Assembly: GCA_022821085.1 (NCBI GenBank)
Contig: JAJEEG010000002.1
Coordinates: 248,001 to 312,000 of the forward strand
Length of the DNA stretch: 64,000 bases
Direction of reading: 5' to 3'
Source: Candidatus Latescibacterota bacterium
GTDB lineage: Bacteria > JAAXHH01
Made by a program: the position numbers and the translations under genes. Shown here in pieces: positions 25,150 through 33,281 of this stretch. Numbering within the stretch: position 1 is the stretch's first letter; each line of letters opens with the position of its first letter. The notes beneath the pieces are model-generated. The model was given only the letters and a program-made list of their open reading frames with translations. It did no database searches and was not told the origin of the DNA.

Positions 25150-25407
25150 ATGGAAATCATCGGCATTTTCATACAGGGAACCACGGCCGTAGGCGTACTC
25201 GTCCTGGCTATCCTGACATTCATGGGTCGTTCGACGAATGTGCTGCGGGAGGACATTGCCTCCTTGCGAGGTGATGTTAAGGAATTGCGAACTGAGATGA
25301 ACGTAAAGTTCTCAGAAGTTTGGACCGAGATACACAATATGAATACCCGCCTGGGTCGGGTCGAAGGACATCTTCGAATTTCCGACGACCATCAGGTCGA
25401 CCGCTGA
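25150..25407 (+). CDS. Small membrane-anchored coiled-coil protein
   Basis: 85 residues: one N-terminal transmembrane helix (IIGIFIQGTTAVGVLVLAILTF, about 3-24) followed by a charged helical region with heptad-like spacing (LREDIASLRGDVKELRTEM and onward to VWTEIHNMNTRLGRVEGHL). This shape is typical of short proteins that oligomerise at the membrane. The ATG has GAAAGGA 7 bases upstream. I do not recognise a function. It precedes the Gfo/Idh gene by 21 bases and may share its transcript. Confidence 0.78.
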   Translation: MEIIGIFIQGTTAVGVLVLAILTFMGRSTNVLREDIASLRGDVKELRTEMNVKFSEVWTEIHNMNTRLGRVEGHLRISDDHQVDR

Positions 25408-25428
25408 TCTCGTAATTGGAGAACCCCG

Positions 25429-26511
25429 TTGCCGGATTCCGGAGGCGAAGCCTTTCTAACCGTGCGAGACACCGCACCGGAGCAAACCTATCGCGGCGCC
25501 GTGGTGGGATGCGGCAGGATGGGCAGCACCATCGACGACGAGCACGTCGGCCAGCCCCATTACCCCTGGCCGTGGGCGCACGCACCCGCCATGATCGAAG
25601 CCCGAGGGATCGATCTGATCGCCGCCGCGGACGATGACCCGGCTAAACTGGAGGATTTCAAGCGACGCTGGGGCGTTTCCGCCCTGTACACCGACTACCG
25701 GGAGATGGTTGAAAAGGAAGAGATCGACGTGGTCTGCCTGACCACCCGGCCCGAACCGCGTGCAGAGATCACGGCGGGATTGGCCGAACTGGGCGTAAAG
25801 GCCATCTTCGCCACCAAGCCCATGTGCCGGACGCTGGCCGAAGCAGACGCCATGATAGATGCCTGCACCCGGCACGGCGTCATCCTCGCCATGGCCTGCC
25901 ATCTCAACTGGTACGGTTATTACACGACCGCGCGCAATCTCATTGCCGAAGGGGCCATTGGTCCGTTGAAGACCATGGTCTGCCACAGCCCGTCGACGCT
26001 GTCCAACATCCAGAGCCACACCCTCGCCTTATTGCGACTCTTTGCAGGCGCTCCGGCCCAGTGGGTGGTCGGTCTGATCGACACGGACGAACAGGCCATG
26101 AGCGATGCCGATATTCCCGGAACAGGGATCGTTGTATATGAAAACGGGATCCGGACCATACTGAACTCCCGATCCGAATCGCATATCTATTCCTGGTCCC
26201 TCGAGTTCATTGGCGAGACCGGCCGCATCGTATCCCGGCATTCCCACGCGCAGTTCGAGTTGTGGACGCCCCATCCGGACACGGGCGCGCCGACCCAGAC
26301 GCATCTACCCGGGCCGTGGCATCCCAGGAGCTCCATGGTCGATGCGATAGAGGGCGTTTGCCGTTCCATCGAACTGGGAAAAGAGACGACCTGCCCGGGC
26401 GAGTTCGGCCGCGAAACCCTTGAGATCGCCATCGCCATACGGGAGTCCCACCGGCGGGGAAACGTGCGGGTCGACCTGCCGCTTGAGGATCGTGGTTTGA
26501 GGATGGGGTAG
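25429..26511 (+). CDS. Gfo/Idh/MocA-family oxidoreductase
   Basis: 360-residue NAD(P)-dependent sugar or inositol dehydrogenase-like protein. The Rossmann loop reads VVGCGRMGSTIDDEH and the two-domain layout is typical. The family's EKP motif, whose Lys takes part in catalysis, appears as TKPMCRTLAEA, so the Glu is replaced by Thr while the Lys is kept. The start is a TTG at 25429 with TTGGAG 9 bases upstream; no ATG lies near the Rossmann fold. The insertion GQPHYPWPWAHAPA after the loop is less usual. The substrate is unknown. Confidence 0.88.
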   Translation: MPDSGGEAFLTVRDTAPEQTYRGAVVGCGRMGSTIDDEHVGQPHYPWPWAHAPAMIEARGIDLIAAADDDPAKLEDFKRRWGVSALYTDYREMVEKEEIDVVCLTTRPEPRAEITAGLAELGVKAIFATKPMCRTLAEADAMIDACTRHGVILAMACHLNWYGYYTTARNLIAEGAIGPLKTMVCHSPSTLSNIQSHTLALLRLFAGAPAQWVVGLIDTDEQAMSDADIPGTGIVVYENGIRTILNSRSESHIYSWSLEFIGETGRIVSRHSHAQFELWTPHPDTGAPTQTHLPGPWHPRSSMVDAIEGVCRSIELGKETTCPGEFGRETLEIAIAIRESHRRGNVRVDLPLEDRGLRMG

Positions 26512-26576
26512 GGGATGAAACTACAGCTTCGTGTAACGGAGCAGCTTACTTCGGCATCTCTGGAAACACAACTGTC

Positions 26577-26648
26577 AACCAAATTTACGTGTAATCCCAC
26601 GACATAATAAACTTGCGGTTCCACAACACAATTTACTTGTACTTCCAC
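26577..26648. repeat. Three imperfect 24-bp tandem repeats
   Basis: Units of 24 bp at 26577-26600, 26601-26624 and 26625-26648, in an AT-rich gap. On the minus strand each translates to an octapeptide with Val at positions 1, 5 and 8 (for example VEPQVYYV). The frame continues antisense into the Gfo/Idh gene and is probably not translated. Confidence 0.65.
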
Positions 26649-26728
26649 GGCTTTTTAAATCTGCAATCGCAAGCAACAAGGCCGCGCGGCGTCCGAAGTT
26701 TTGGATCGACGCCCTTTCCAACTCCCCA

Positions 26729-27091
26729 TCACAAATCCTCGACCTCGTCCGGCTCCGGCATCTCTTCAAACCGCACCGCCTTGACCGTCTTCCTTCCCTC
26801 GATCAGCGCCCGCGCCAGGCGATGACCGCCGTCCATCAGCCGTCCGTTGTCGTTTATGATGACGGGGATTTCGAGGTCCGTCTCGTTGATGCGCCGGCAG
26901 TGTCCGGCCACTTCCCTTATCGTCGGTGGCTTGCTCTCACTGAACCAGCAGTCCCGGTCCAATTCCTCGAACTGTCCGACGTCTACCTCATAAACCGGCA
27001 GGTCCTTCGCAAGCTGCCACAGCCGCTCGGTGTACCAGATGTACCGTTTGCCGTCGCGTTCCGTCGAATGGGTTTGGACGGGTCTATTCAT
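26729..27091 (-). CDS. Small ParB-like domain protein
   Basis: 120-residue protein resembling the short stand-alone ParB/sulfiredoxin-fold proteins that are common in bacteria. The recognisable core is IPVIINDNGRLMDGGHRLARALIEGR, where the (D/N)G-GxHRLxA segment corresponds to the ParB-type nucleotide-binding box GxHR. The upstream part includes RYIWYTERLWQLAKDLPVYEV and a conserved DCWF. There is no helix-turn-helix, so it is unlikely to be a chromosome-partitioning ParB; a nucleotidase or CTPase switch is conceivable. It lies 25 bases downstream of the ankyrin gene on the same strand. Confidence 0.78.
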   Translation of the reverse strand: MNRPVQTHSTERDGKRYIWYTERLWQLAKDLPVYEVDVGQFEELDRDCWFSESKPPTIREVAGHCRRINETDLEIPVIINDNGRLMDGGHRLARALIEGRKTVKAVRFEEMPEPDEVEDL

Positions 27092-27115
27092 GGTCCGGGG
27101 TCCTTTGGCAATTCG

Positions 27116-27538
27116 CTATTTCTCCGATTGCTTCGGCTTCTTGTCCAGGGATCGCAGCAGTTTCACCACCTCCGCGGCGTCCTTGCCTCCCTTTCTCGCG
27201 TGGGCCATGAGCGAGATCCCGTGGGGACCCGGCTTGTCTTTTTCAGATAGATTGTCGGCGAGAACGGCCTGCACGATGCTCAACTTCCCCAACATGGCCG
27301 CGGCATAAAGGTCGATGCGCGCCCCATGCTGCAGCAGGTATTCCGCGATGTCCCTGCGTCCCATATGCGCGGCCGCCCCGAGCCCGGTTTCCCAGTCGCC
27401 GCCGCCCCAGTCCCAGCAGGCGTTGACCAGTTTGGGTTCTTTGTCGAGCAGTGCCTTGACGCTATCGAAATCGCTATGGGCGTCGTAAACGAATCGATGT
27501 ACCATTTCCGTATCTAATGCTGCCTTCTTGGGAGACAT
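27116..27538 (-). CDS. Ankyrin-repeat protein
   Basis: 140 residues holding about three ankyrin repeats: DFDSVKALLDKEPKLVNACWDWG, then ETGLGAAAHMGRRDIAEYLLQHGA, then LYAAAMLGKLSIVQAVLADN, and a C-terminal half repeat (GISLMAHARKGG). The helix-turn-helix pattern with LLxxGA and VxALL is clear. Such proteins bind partner proteins, so no catalytic role is implied. The ATG at 27538 has AAAGG 9 bases upstream; longer starts at 27547 or 27583 lack that spacing. It is likely co-transcribed with the ParB-like gene. Confidence 0.85.
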   Translation of the reverse strand: MSPKKAALDTEMVHRFVYDAHSDFDSVKALLDKEPKLVNACWDWGGGDWETGLGAAAHMGRRDIAEYLLQHGARIDLYAAAMLGKLSIVQAVLADNLSEKDKPGPHGISLMAHARKGGKDAAEVVKLLRSLDKKPKQSEK

Positions 27539-27648
27539 ATGCTGCATCCTTTCTCTCTGTGTTAGTTTCGTACGACGGATCATTGTGTAGAAATGGTGTA
27601 TCTTCTGTTAATCCGTTCGCAATACAAATTCAGATCTGGTCTAATACG

Positions 27649-27677
27649 TTGCGTTCCTGCACCATTCAAGTTAATTT
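27649..27677 (+). promoter_or_regulatory. Candidate promoter of the DUF433 gene
   Basis: TTGCGT (27649-27654), a 17-bp spacer and TAATTT (27672-27677) in an AT-rich stretch. The predicted start at about 27684 is 35 bases before the first ATG. Confidence 0.42.
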
Positions 27678-27718
27678 AGATTAGTCGTTTTCAAGATAAA
27701 CGTCCCCGGTTAGGAGTA

Positions 27719-27952
27719 ATGATGAATGCATATGAAAGGATTTCCATCGATTCCAATGTCTGCCATGGTCAGGCATGCATCAAAGGTACCCGCATCCCGG
27801 TACACCTCATCCTTCGTATGCTGGCTAATGGGGATCGGGTCAAAACCATCCTCGATGAATATCCCTCGCTGACATTGGCCGATATTCATGCATGTTTCGA
27901 ATACGGAGCCTCGCTCGCGGAAGAACGTGTATCACCTCTTGAAACGTCGTAA
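27719..27952 (+). CDS. DUF433 antitoxin-like protein
   Basis: 77-residue protein of the DUF433 (VapB-like antitoxin) family with a winged helix-turn-helix fold. The family core CHGQACIKGTRIPVHLILRMLANG is followed by ILDEYPSLTLADIHACFEYGA, both well conserved. DUF433 genes usually sit directly before a DUF5615 PIN-like toxin gene, as here, with an 8-base gap. TTAGGAG precedes two adjacent ATG codons; the second (27722) has the better spacing. The protein is intact, unlike its partner. Confidence 0.9.
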   Translation: MMNAYERISIDSNVCHGQACIKGTRIPVHLILRMLANGDRVKTILDEYPSLTLADIHACFEYGASLAEERVSPLETS

Positions 27953-27960
27953 GGCGATTC

Positions 27961-28294
27961 ATGAAGATCGTGGTCGATGAACATATTCCATTGATGATAG
28001 TGAAGGCTCTCCGTGAGTTGGGACATTAAGTACGGGATATTCGCGGAACCTCTTTGGAAGTTTGCCCAACAACATCACTGTATGTTAATCACCACAGACA
28101 GAGGATTTACAAGGTACCGTTTTTCAGAACACCATGGAATGCTGATTGTTCTACTTCGCCAACCCAACCGGCAGAGGATTCATCAACGGATCATGCAAGG
28201 ATTGAGTCAATTCTCCGAAGCTGATCGCTCGGGTTTATTGGTCGTCATGCGTGACCGAGTACAAAGTATTTGGAAAAGCGTCTCGCAGTCATAG
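27961..28294 (+). pseudogene. Decayed DUF5615 (PIN-like/Mut7-C) toxin
   Basis: The start MKIVVDEHIPLMIVKALRELGH is the standard DUF5615 N-terminus. A TAA at 28027-28029 then stands where GAT/GAC (Asp of GHDVRDIRGT) is expected, and the conserved VRDIRGT continues in the same frame beyond it. Near 28048-28050 the frame shifts, and the rest (PLWKFAQQHHCMLITTDRGF, later MLIVLLRQPNRQRIH and LLVVMRDRVQSIW) is read one base later to the stop at 28294. About eight residues between RGT and LW are also missing compared with relatives, consistent with a deletion. Two separate lesions make sequencing error unlikely and inactivation likely. Confidence 0.85.
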
Positions 28295-28317
28295 AGCCTC
28301 CATCCCTTCGTCTTCCT

Positions 28318-28668
28318 CTAGCAGTTAAGGTACCTGACCGGATTTGCTGCGCCTTGGGCGTGTAGATGCCAGATGGACTTGTGTACGAGTTGTTTGCGAA
28401 TAACTTCATTCGCCACAACGCCGTTTATAGCCCATCTCGTTTTTCCTTGATGCTCTACCGGATACCAGTTCTCAATGAAATACGCCTCGACGGTCCTACC
28501 GTGGTAGGCAGGCACCAAGTATTTCACCTTCTCTCTTCGTGGACCGACGACCCAGTATTGCCTTGAAACTTTGTATAGTTCCTCTGATGACATACCCGGA
28601 CGGTATTTCTGGTTGAGCTTCACGATCAAGATGGGTTCGTTGGTTTCAATTTTTTCGATTCTGTTCAC
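28318..28668 (-). CDS. Hypothetical protein, small PUA/EVE-like domain
   Basis: 116 residues. Segments such as PILIVKLNQKYRPGMSSEEL, YWVVGPRREKVKYLVPAYHG and VEAYFIENWYP resemble a small domain found in many hypothetical and endonuclease-associated proteins. The AxYxGxVxExYxI pattern there suggests a PUA-like barrel; I name this only tentatively. The start is a GTG at 28668, three bases after the stop of the methyltransferase gene, whose last codons (GAG GGG) supply the ribosome binding site. It is the last gene of the five-gene minus-strand operon that begins at 35658. Confidence 0.72.
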   Translation of the reverse strand: MNRIEKIETNEPILIVKLNQKYRPGMSSEELYKVSRQYWVVGPRREKVKYLVPAYHGRTVEAYFIENWYPVEHQGKTRWAINGVVANEVIRKQLVHKSIWHLHAQGAANPVRYLNC

Positions 28669-28671
28669 ACT

Positions 28672-29439
28672 TCACCCCTCTTTCACCGCCGCAAACCGCA
28701 ACCGGATGTAGTCTGCCGTCCACGCGCCGTTCTCGTCACACAGTCTGGGTCTCATGGCTTCCCGGACTTCGTCGAGAAACCCCGGTCGATCCGCAGCAGG
28801 CACCCTGGACGTAAAGCTCTCTGCGAAGGTCTCGAGCCATCCTCCGATATCTCCGGGCAGCGGGGTGGGCCGGGGGATCAGCGCGATGTACTGCACGTCG
28901 AACCCCTGCCGGACCAGCCGGTCCCGGTACTCCTCGTCGGTGGCAAAATACCAGGGATTTACTCCATCCTCCCACAGGCCGCGCCGCTTCAGCGCCGCGG
29001 TGAGCGCTTTCACGATGGTGTCCACGCACCCGTGTCCGCCGCATTCGGCCACGAATCTTCCGCCGGGTCTCAACGCGCGCCGGACGCCTGCGATCACTTC
29101 GTCGGGATGACCCATCCAGTGAAGGGCGGCATTGCTGAACACCGCGTCGAATTCTGCTTCGTACGTCAGCCGGTGCCCGTCCGTGACGTGGGCGTCCAGT
29201 CCGAGCCCGCGCGCCGCCTCGATCTGATCCGCGCTGCTGTCCACGCCGACGACCCTGCAGCCCATGTCGACCAGCTTCGCCGTCAGCGCGCCGTCGCCGC
29301 ATCCCAGGTCGAGAATGCGTTCGCCGGGTTGCGGATCCAGCAGCTTGACCACGGGCATGCCCAGGTCCGCTACGAAACGGGCGTTCCTGGCGTAGCGTGC
29401 CGGATCCCAGGATTGCGATGAGTTCGTTCGTTCCTCCAT
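28672..29439 (-). CDS. Class I SAM-dependent methyltransferase (Tam-like)
   Basis: 255-residue cytoplasmic methyltransferase. Motif I is ILDLGCGDGALTAKL, motif II begins VVGVDSSADQI, and NAALHWMGHPDEVI with LRPGGRFVAECGG follow in the order of trans-aconitate 2-methyltransferase and its relatives. The substrate is not determinable. GGAGGGG is 5 bases before the ATG at 29439, which is 12 bases after the stop of the orphan permease gene, so it belongs to that operon. Confidence 0.88.
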   Translation of the reverse strand: MEERTNSSQSWDPARYARNARFVADLGMPVVKLLDPQPGERILDLGCGDGALTAKLVDMGCRVVGVDSSADQIEAARGLGLDAHVTDGHRLTYEAEFDAVFSNAALHWMGHPDEVIAGVRRALRPGGRFVAECGGHGCVDTIVKALTAALKRRGLWEDGVNPWYFATDEEYRDRLVRQGFDVQYIALIPRPTPLPGDIGGWLETFAESFTSRVPAADRPGFLDEVREAMRPRLCDENGAWTADYIRLRFAAVKEG

Positions 29440-29451
29440 CAGTCCCCTCCA

Positions 29452-31845
29452 TCACTCACTCCTCAACACCTCCGCCGGACTGGTGTACGCGGTCCGGGTC
29501 ACGTGATATCCTATGGTGACCAGGGTAATCGCCAGTGCCACGCCGCCCGACGCGAAGAATATGCCCCATCCCACCTCGATCCGATAGGCATAGTTCTCGA
29601 GCCAGCGGCTCATGATCAGCCACGCCGCCGGCCAGGCGAAGACGTTGGCGACGAGGGCAAGCACTACGAATTCGGCGGAAAGCAGGACGAGCAGCCGCCG
29701 CACGGAAGCGCCCAGTGACTTGCGTATGCCGACCTCCCGCATGCGCCGCTCGACCGTGAACGAAACCAGCGCGAAGAGGCCCAGGCAGGTAAGGATCAAC
29801 GCGACCAGGGCAAAGACGCCGAAAAAGTATCCGATGCGCATTTCATATCGGTACAGGCGGTCGATGTCATCGTCGAGAAACGTGAAGGCAAAGGGGAAAT
29901 CGGGGAAGAACTCCGACCAGGTCCTTTCGATCAATTCCAGCGTGCGCGTAACGTTTTCCGGCCGGATCCGGACCACCAGGTGCAGGCCGGTGCCGTGAAA
30001 GAGCACGAGCGGTTCGATTTCCAGGTGCATCGTCCGAAAGTGAAAGTCCCGTACCACGCCGACCACCGTCTGCGTCACACCGCTGGCGAAGCGGACCTGC
30101 CGGCCGATGGCCTCTTCGGGCGATTCCCAGCCCAGGACGCGGAGCGCCGCTTCGTTGATCACGATGTTTTCCGTCTCCGCGTCGTTTCTGAATGCTCCGC
30201 GATGGGTCCTGCCCGCCAGCAATTCTATCCCCATCGTCTCCACGAAGTCCACGGCGGCCTGGAATCCCTGGACGCCATGCCGGACGTGGTCCGGGTCCTC
30301 GACACGCTGTATCGTACCCGTCGATGAACGGCCGACCGTTCCGAACAGACCGGGCAGGGTGATGGCCTGGCTCACGCCGTCCACCCCGGTGTATTGCAAG
30401 AGGGCATCCTTCCACGGCTGGTAGTTGACCGCCACCTCCGCAACCGTGGGGATCACGATGACCTGGTCCTTTTCGAAACCCAGTCTCTTGTCCTGAATGA
30501 AGGTCAACTGGCTGAACAGGATACCCGTGCCGATGATCAGCGCGATGGATATGACGAACTGGACGATGACCAGGATCTTCCGGGACCACGCGCCGCCCGG
30601 TCGGTAATGCTGTCCTTCCTTGAGTCCCGGGATGGCCCGCATGGAGGAGAACAAAAGAGCCGGGTATCCGCCCGCCAAAAGCCCGATGAGGATCGCAACG
30701 GCCGGCAGGGCAAGCCACCACAGGGGGTGCAGCGCATGGACCGCGGTTACCGGAAGGCCCAACAGGTTGTCGAAATAGGGCGCAATAAAATAGACCGCCG
30801 CCAGGGCGATCGACAGGGCCGCGATGGTCATCAGGACCGATTCGCCCAGGTACTGCCGGATCAGCTGTCCCCGAGACGCCCCGAGGACCTTGCGCATGCC
30901 GATCTCGCGTCCCCGGTGCGCGAATTGGGCAGTGGACAGGTTTACATAATTAACCGAAGCGATGACCAGGATGAACAGCCCGATGGCGGACAGGATGTAG
31001 ATGTAGGAAACGTCGGTATTGGCGCCGGCCTCGTCCTCGAGATGGGAATACAGGTGGATGTCGGTGACAGGCTGGAGCGTCAACTCGAAACGGCCGAGAT
31101 CTTCCAGGAAACTCGCGTCGACGTGTTTTTCCACGAAACCGGGCAGCTTTTCCTGTGTCTCCGACGGTGGGTGGCCTTCAGGCAAAACGACATACGTATA
31201 GAAAAGGTTGCTGTACCAGATTCTCGGGTTCTCGCTCCACCCGAATTTGTCATATCCGCTGGCCAGGGAAATCATGAAGTCGGCATGGAAATGGGCGTTT
31301 TTCGGAATGTTTTCCATGACGCCGGTTACGGTCAGTACCATGTAGCCGTTATCTGCGACAATGGTTTTCCCCATGGGATCTCCCTCGCCGAAGTATTTCC
31401 GGGCCGTATCCTCGCTGATCACCACCGTGTAAGGCGCTTCAAGAGCATGATCCGGGTCGCCTCTGACGAGGGGAAAGGTAAATACGTCGAACAGTGCTTT
31501 GTTGACCCAGAACACGTTCTTTTCATAGTAAATCCGGTCTTCGTGTTTCATGATCCAGGTGCCGATCGTGGGCAGCATCCGGGCGAACTGCCGGACTTCG
31601 GGGAAATCGGCCTGCAGCAAGGGACCCAGTTCACGGGGCGACCGGGCCGTGTCGTTGAGCGTTACCCGGTAGATGCGGTCGGCTTTTTCGTGGAAGCGGT
31701 CGTAACTGAGTTCGTAGCGCACGTACAGGAAGATCAGGATGGCGCAGGCCAGGCCCACGGCCAGGCCGAAAACGTTAACCGCGGTATATCCTCGTTGGCG
31801 GCTCATGTGACGCAGCGCTATGGCGATCTGGTTACCGAGCATCAT
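29452..31845 (-). CDS. Orphan MacB/FtsX-like ABC transporter permease (paralogue 2)
   Basis: 797-residue inner-membrane protein with two FtsX permease units and two periplasmic domains, as in its three paralogues. The N-terminus IALRHMSRQRGYTAVNVFGL precedes the first helix; FtsX signatures are REIGMRKVLGAS and REVGIRKSLGAS. It is closest to the paralogue at 33274-35658 by eye (shared segments such as HFHADFMISLAS versus HLQADFIISLAT). The ATG at 31845 overlaps the stop of the NDH-2 gene (ATGATG across TGA), so the two are translationally coupled. A longer upstream frame would lie wholly inside the NDH-2 gene. No ATPase partner is nearby. Confidence 0.93.
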   Translation of the reverse strand: MMLGNQIAIALRHMSRQRGYTAVNVFGLAVGLACAILIFLYVRYELSYDRFHEKADRIYRVTLNDTARSPRELGPLLQADFPEVRQFARMLPTIGTWIMKHEDRIYYEKNVFWVNKALFDVFTFPLVRGDPDHALEAPYTVVISEDTARKYFGEGDPMGKTIVADNGYMVLTVTGVMENIPKNAHFHADFMISLASGYDKFGWSENPRIWYSNLFYTYVVLPEGHPPSETQEKLPGFVEKHVDASFLEDLGRFELTLQPVTDIHLYSHLEDEAGANTDVSYIYILSAIGLFILVIASVNYVNLSTAQFAHRGREIGMRKVLGASRGQLIRQYLGESVLMTIAALSIALAAVYFIAPYFDNLLGLPVTAVHALHPLWWLALPAVAILIGLLAGGYPALLFSSMRAIPGLKEGQHYRPGGAWSRKILVIVQFVISIALIIGTGILFSQLTFIQDKRLGFEKDQVIVIPTVAEVAVNYQPWKDALLQYTGVDGVSQAITLPGLFGTVGRSSTGTIQRVEDPDHVRHGVQGFQAAVDFVETMGIELLAGRTHRGAFRNDAETENIVINEAALRVLGWESPEEAIGRQVRFASGVTQTVVGVVRDFHFRTMHLEIEPLVLFHGTGLHLVVRIRPENVTRTLELIERTWSEFFPDFPFAFTFLDDDIDRLYRYEMRIGYFFGVFALVALILTCLGLFALVSFTVERRMREVGIRKSLGASVRRLLVLLSAEFVVLALVANVFAWPAAWLIMSRWLENYAYRIEVGWGIFFASGGVALAITLVTIGYHVTRTAYTSPAEVLRSE

Positions 31846-33281
31846 TTCACCTTTTCTTTTCCGAATCGCCACTCGCGCTCGACGATAAGCCGGGCGCCGC
31901 GGCGGAAGGTCACGTAGGACCAGGCCCAGTGCAGCACGACGAGCAACCGGTTCTTGAAGCCGACGAGGAAATAGACGTGGACCACCAGCCACGCGACCCA
32001 CGCGAACCAGCCGGAGAATCGCAGTCTGCCGATTTCCACGATGGCGCGGCTGCGGCCGATGGTCGCCATCTGGCCCTTGTCGACGAACCGGAAGGCCTCG
32101 CGTGGTTTGCCCTCGAGGTCGCGGCGAATGGTTTCCGCCACGAAACGGCCCTGCTGTATGGCCACGGGCGCCGTGCCAGGGAGAGGGTTGCCGGTCTGGT
32201 GGGTAAAGCAGGCCTGGTCGCCCGCGACGAACACGTTGTGATGGCCGGGTATACTGAGGTCTTCGGTTACAATCACGCGGCCGCCGCGGTCCGTCATCAT
32301 GCGATCTCCCCGGTCCGATTCGCGGTCATCCTGCCCGTGCGGCCCGTGCGGCCCGTGCGGCCCGTGCTTGCCGTGCTGGCCGTGCGGCCCGTGCTGGCCG
32401 TGCGGCCCGTGCTGGCAAAGCAGGCCGCCGACTTCAACTCCTTGCACGCCAGCCGCCCAGAGTACGGTCGAGGTCCGGATGCGCTCCGGATCCACATGAA
32501 CCGCCTGCTCGTCGATACTGGTGGCCTGGGTGTTCGGCCGGACCTGCACGCCCTGCTCGTCGATATCCGTCGCAAGGGTGCTGGGCTGGATCTGCACGCC
32601 GAGCTTCTCCAGGTCCCGCGCCGCCCGCGCCGCCTGCTGCTCGGAGAACATGGAGAGGATGCGCGGCCCGGACTCGATCAGGATGACCCGCGTGAGCCGG
32701 GTGTCGATGTTGCGGAAATCCCGCGCGAGCGTGAAACGGCTCATCTCCCCGATGGCGCCCGCCAGCTCGACCCCGGTGGGCCCGCCGCCGATGACGACGA
32801 AGGTCAGGAGTTGCCGGCGCAGATCGGGATCTTCGGTTCGTTCCGCCGCCTCGAAGGCACTCAGCAGGCGGCGCCGGATCTCGGTGGCCTGCGGAATCGT
32901 CTTCAGGCTCGGCGCGTGCTCCTCCCACCCTCCGTGTCCGAAATAACTCGGCAACGACCCGCAGCAGAGCAACAGGTAGTCGTAATCGAGCCGGCCGAAA
33001 TCGGCCGATACGGTCCGCGCCTGCAGATCGACCCGCTCCACCGATCCCTGCAACACAGAAATGTTCCGGCAGCGGGCGAGCACGCTGCGAATGGGCGTGG
33101 CGATGTCGGCGGGCGACAGGCCGGCCATGGCGACCTGGTAGAGCAGCGGTTGGAACAGGTGATAGTTCTGCCGGTCGACCAGGGTGACGCGGACGCCAGC
33201 CCGGCCGCCGAGCTTCTTGGCCGCGTTCAGTCCGGCGAAGCCGCCGCCCACGATGACGACGCGTTTCGTGGCATCACTCAT
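31842..33281 (-). CDS. ndh: Type II NADH dehydrogenase (NDH-2) with a His/Gly repeat insertion
   Basis: Single-subunit flavoprotein that passes electrons from NADH to quinone without pumping protons; it sits on the inner face of the membrane. The FAD loop is [16 protein letters not shown], the NADH loop [19 protein letters not shown], with VFVAGDQA near the flavin and a C-terminal hydrophobic anchor ([18 protein letters not shown]). At 479 residues it is longer than the usual 400-440, because of two in-frame expansions: a 16-residue tandem duplication (codons in 32505-32600) and a stretch rich in GPH/GQH tripeptides (32330-32415). The ATG overlaps the upstream permease stop by 8 bases. Both neighbours in the operon are orphan permeases, an odd setting for a respiratory enzyme. 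Confidence 0.93.
   Translation of the reverse strand: MSDATKRVVIVGGGFAGLNAAKKLGGRAGVRVTLVDRQNYHLFQPLLYQVAMAGLSPADIATPIRSVLARCRNISVLQGSVERVDLQARTVSADFGRLDYDYLLLCCGSLPSYFGHGGWEEHAPSLKTIPQATEIRRRLLSAFEAAERTEDPDLRRQLLTFVVIGGGPTGVELAGAIGEMSRFTLARDFRNIDTRLTRVILIESGPRILSMFSEQQAARAARDLEKLGVQIQPSTLATDIDEQGVQVRPNTQATSIDEQAVHVDPERIRTSTVLWAAGVQGVEVGGLLCQHGPHGQHGPHGQHGKHGPHGPHGPHGQDDRESDRGDRMMTDRGGRVIVTEDLSIPGHHNVFVAGDQACFTHQTGNPLPGTAPVAIQQGRFVAETIRRDLEGKPREAFRFVDKGQMATIGRSRAIVEIGRLRFSGWFAWVAWLVVHVYFLVGFKNRLLVVLHWAWSYVTFRRGARLIVEREWRFGKEKVK
32330..32415. repeat. In-frame 9-bp array encoding Gly-Pro/Gln-His tripeptides
   Basis: About nine units of GGCCCGTGC type (minus strand GCACGGGCC) inside the NDH-2 gene. 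Each unit adds one Gly-(Pro/Gln/Lys)-His tripeptide in the region between the NADH-binding and C-terminal parts. The array sits where homologues have a short loop, so it probably forms an exposed His-rich, possibly metal-binding loop. Confidence 0.85.
32505..32600. repeat. In-frame 48-bp tandem duplication in the NDH-2 gene
   Basis: Units 32505-32552 and 32553-32600 agree at 38 of 48 positions. They encode two 16-residue copies with the shared core DIDEQ/SIDEQ, lying just upstream of the WAAGVQG segment in the protein. Confidence 0.85.

Noticed and set aside
30394-31917. 507-codon plus-strand frame opposite permease 2
   Set aside because: Antisense to conserved FtsX signatures; composition is dominated by Asp, Arg and Gln as expected from a shadow frame.
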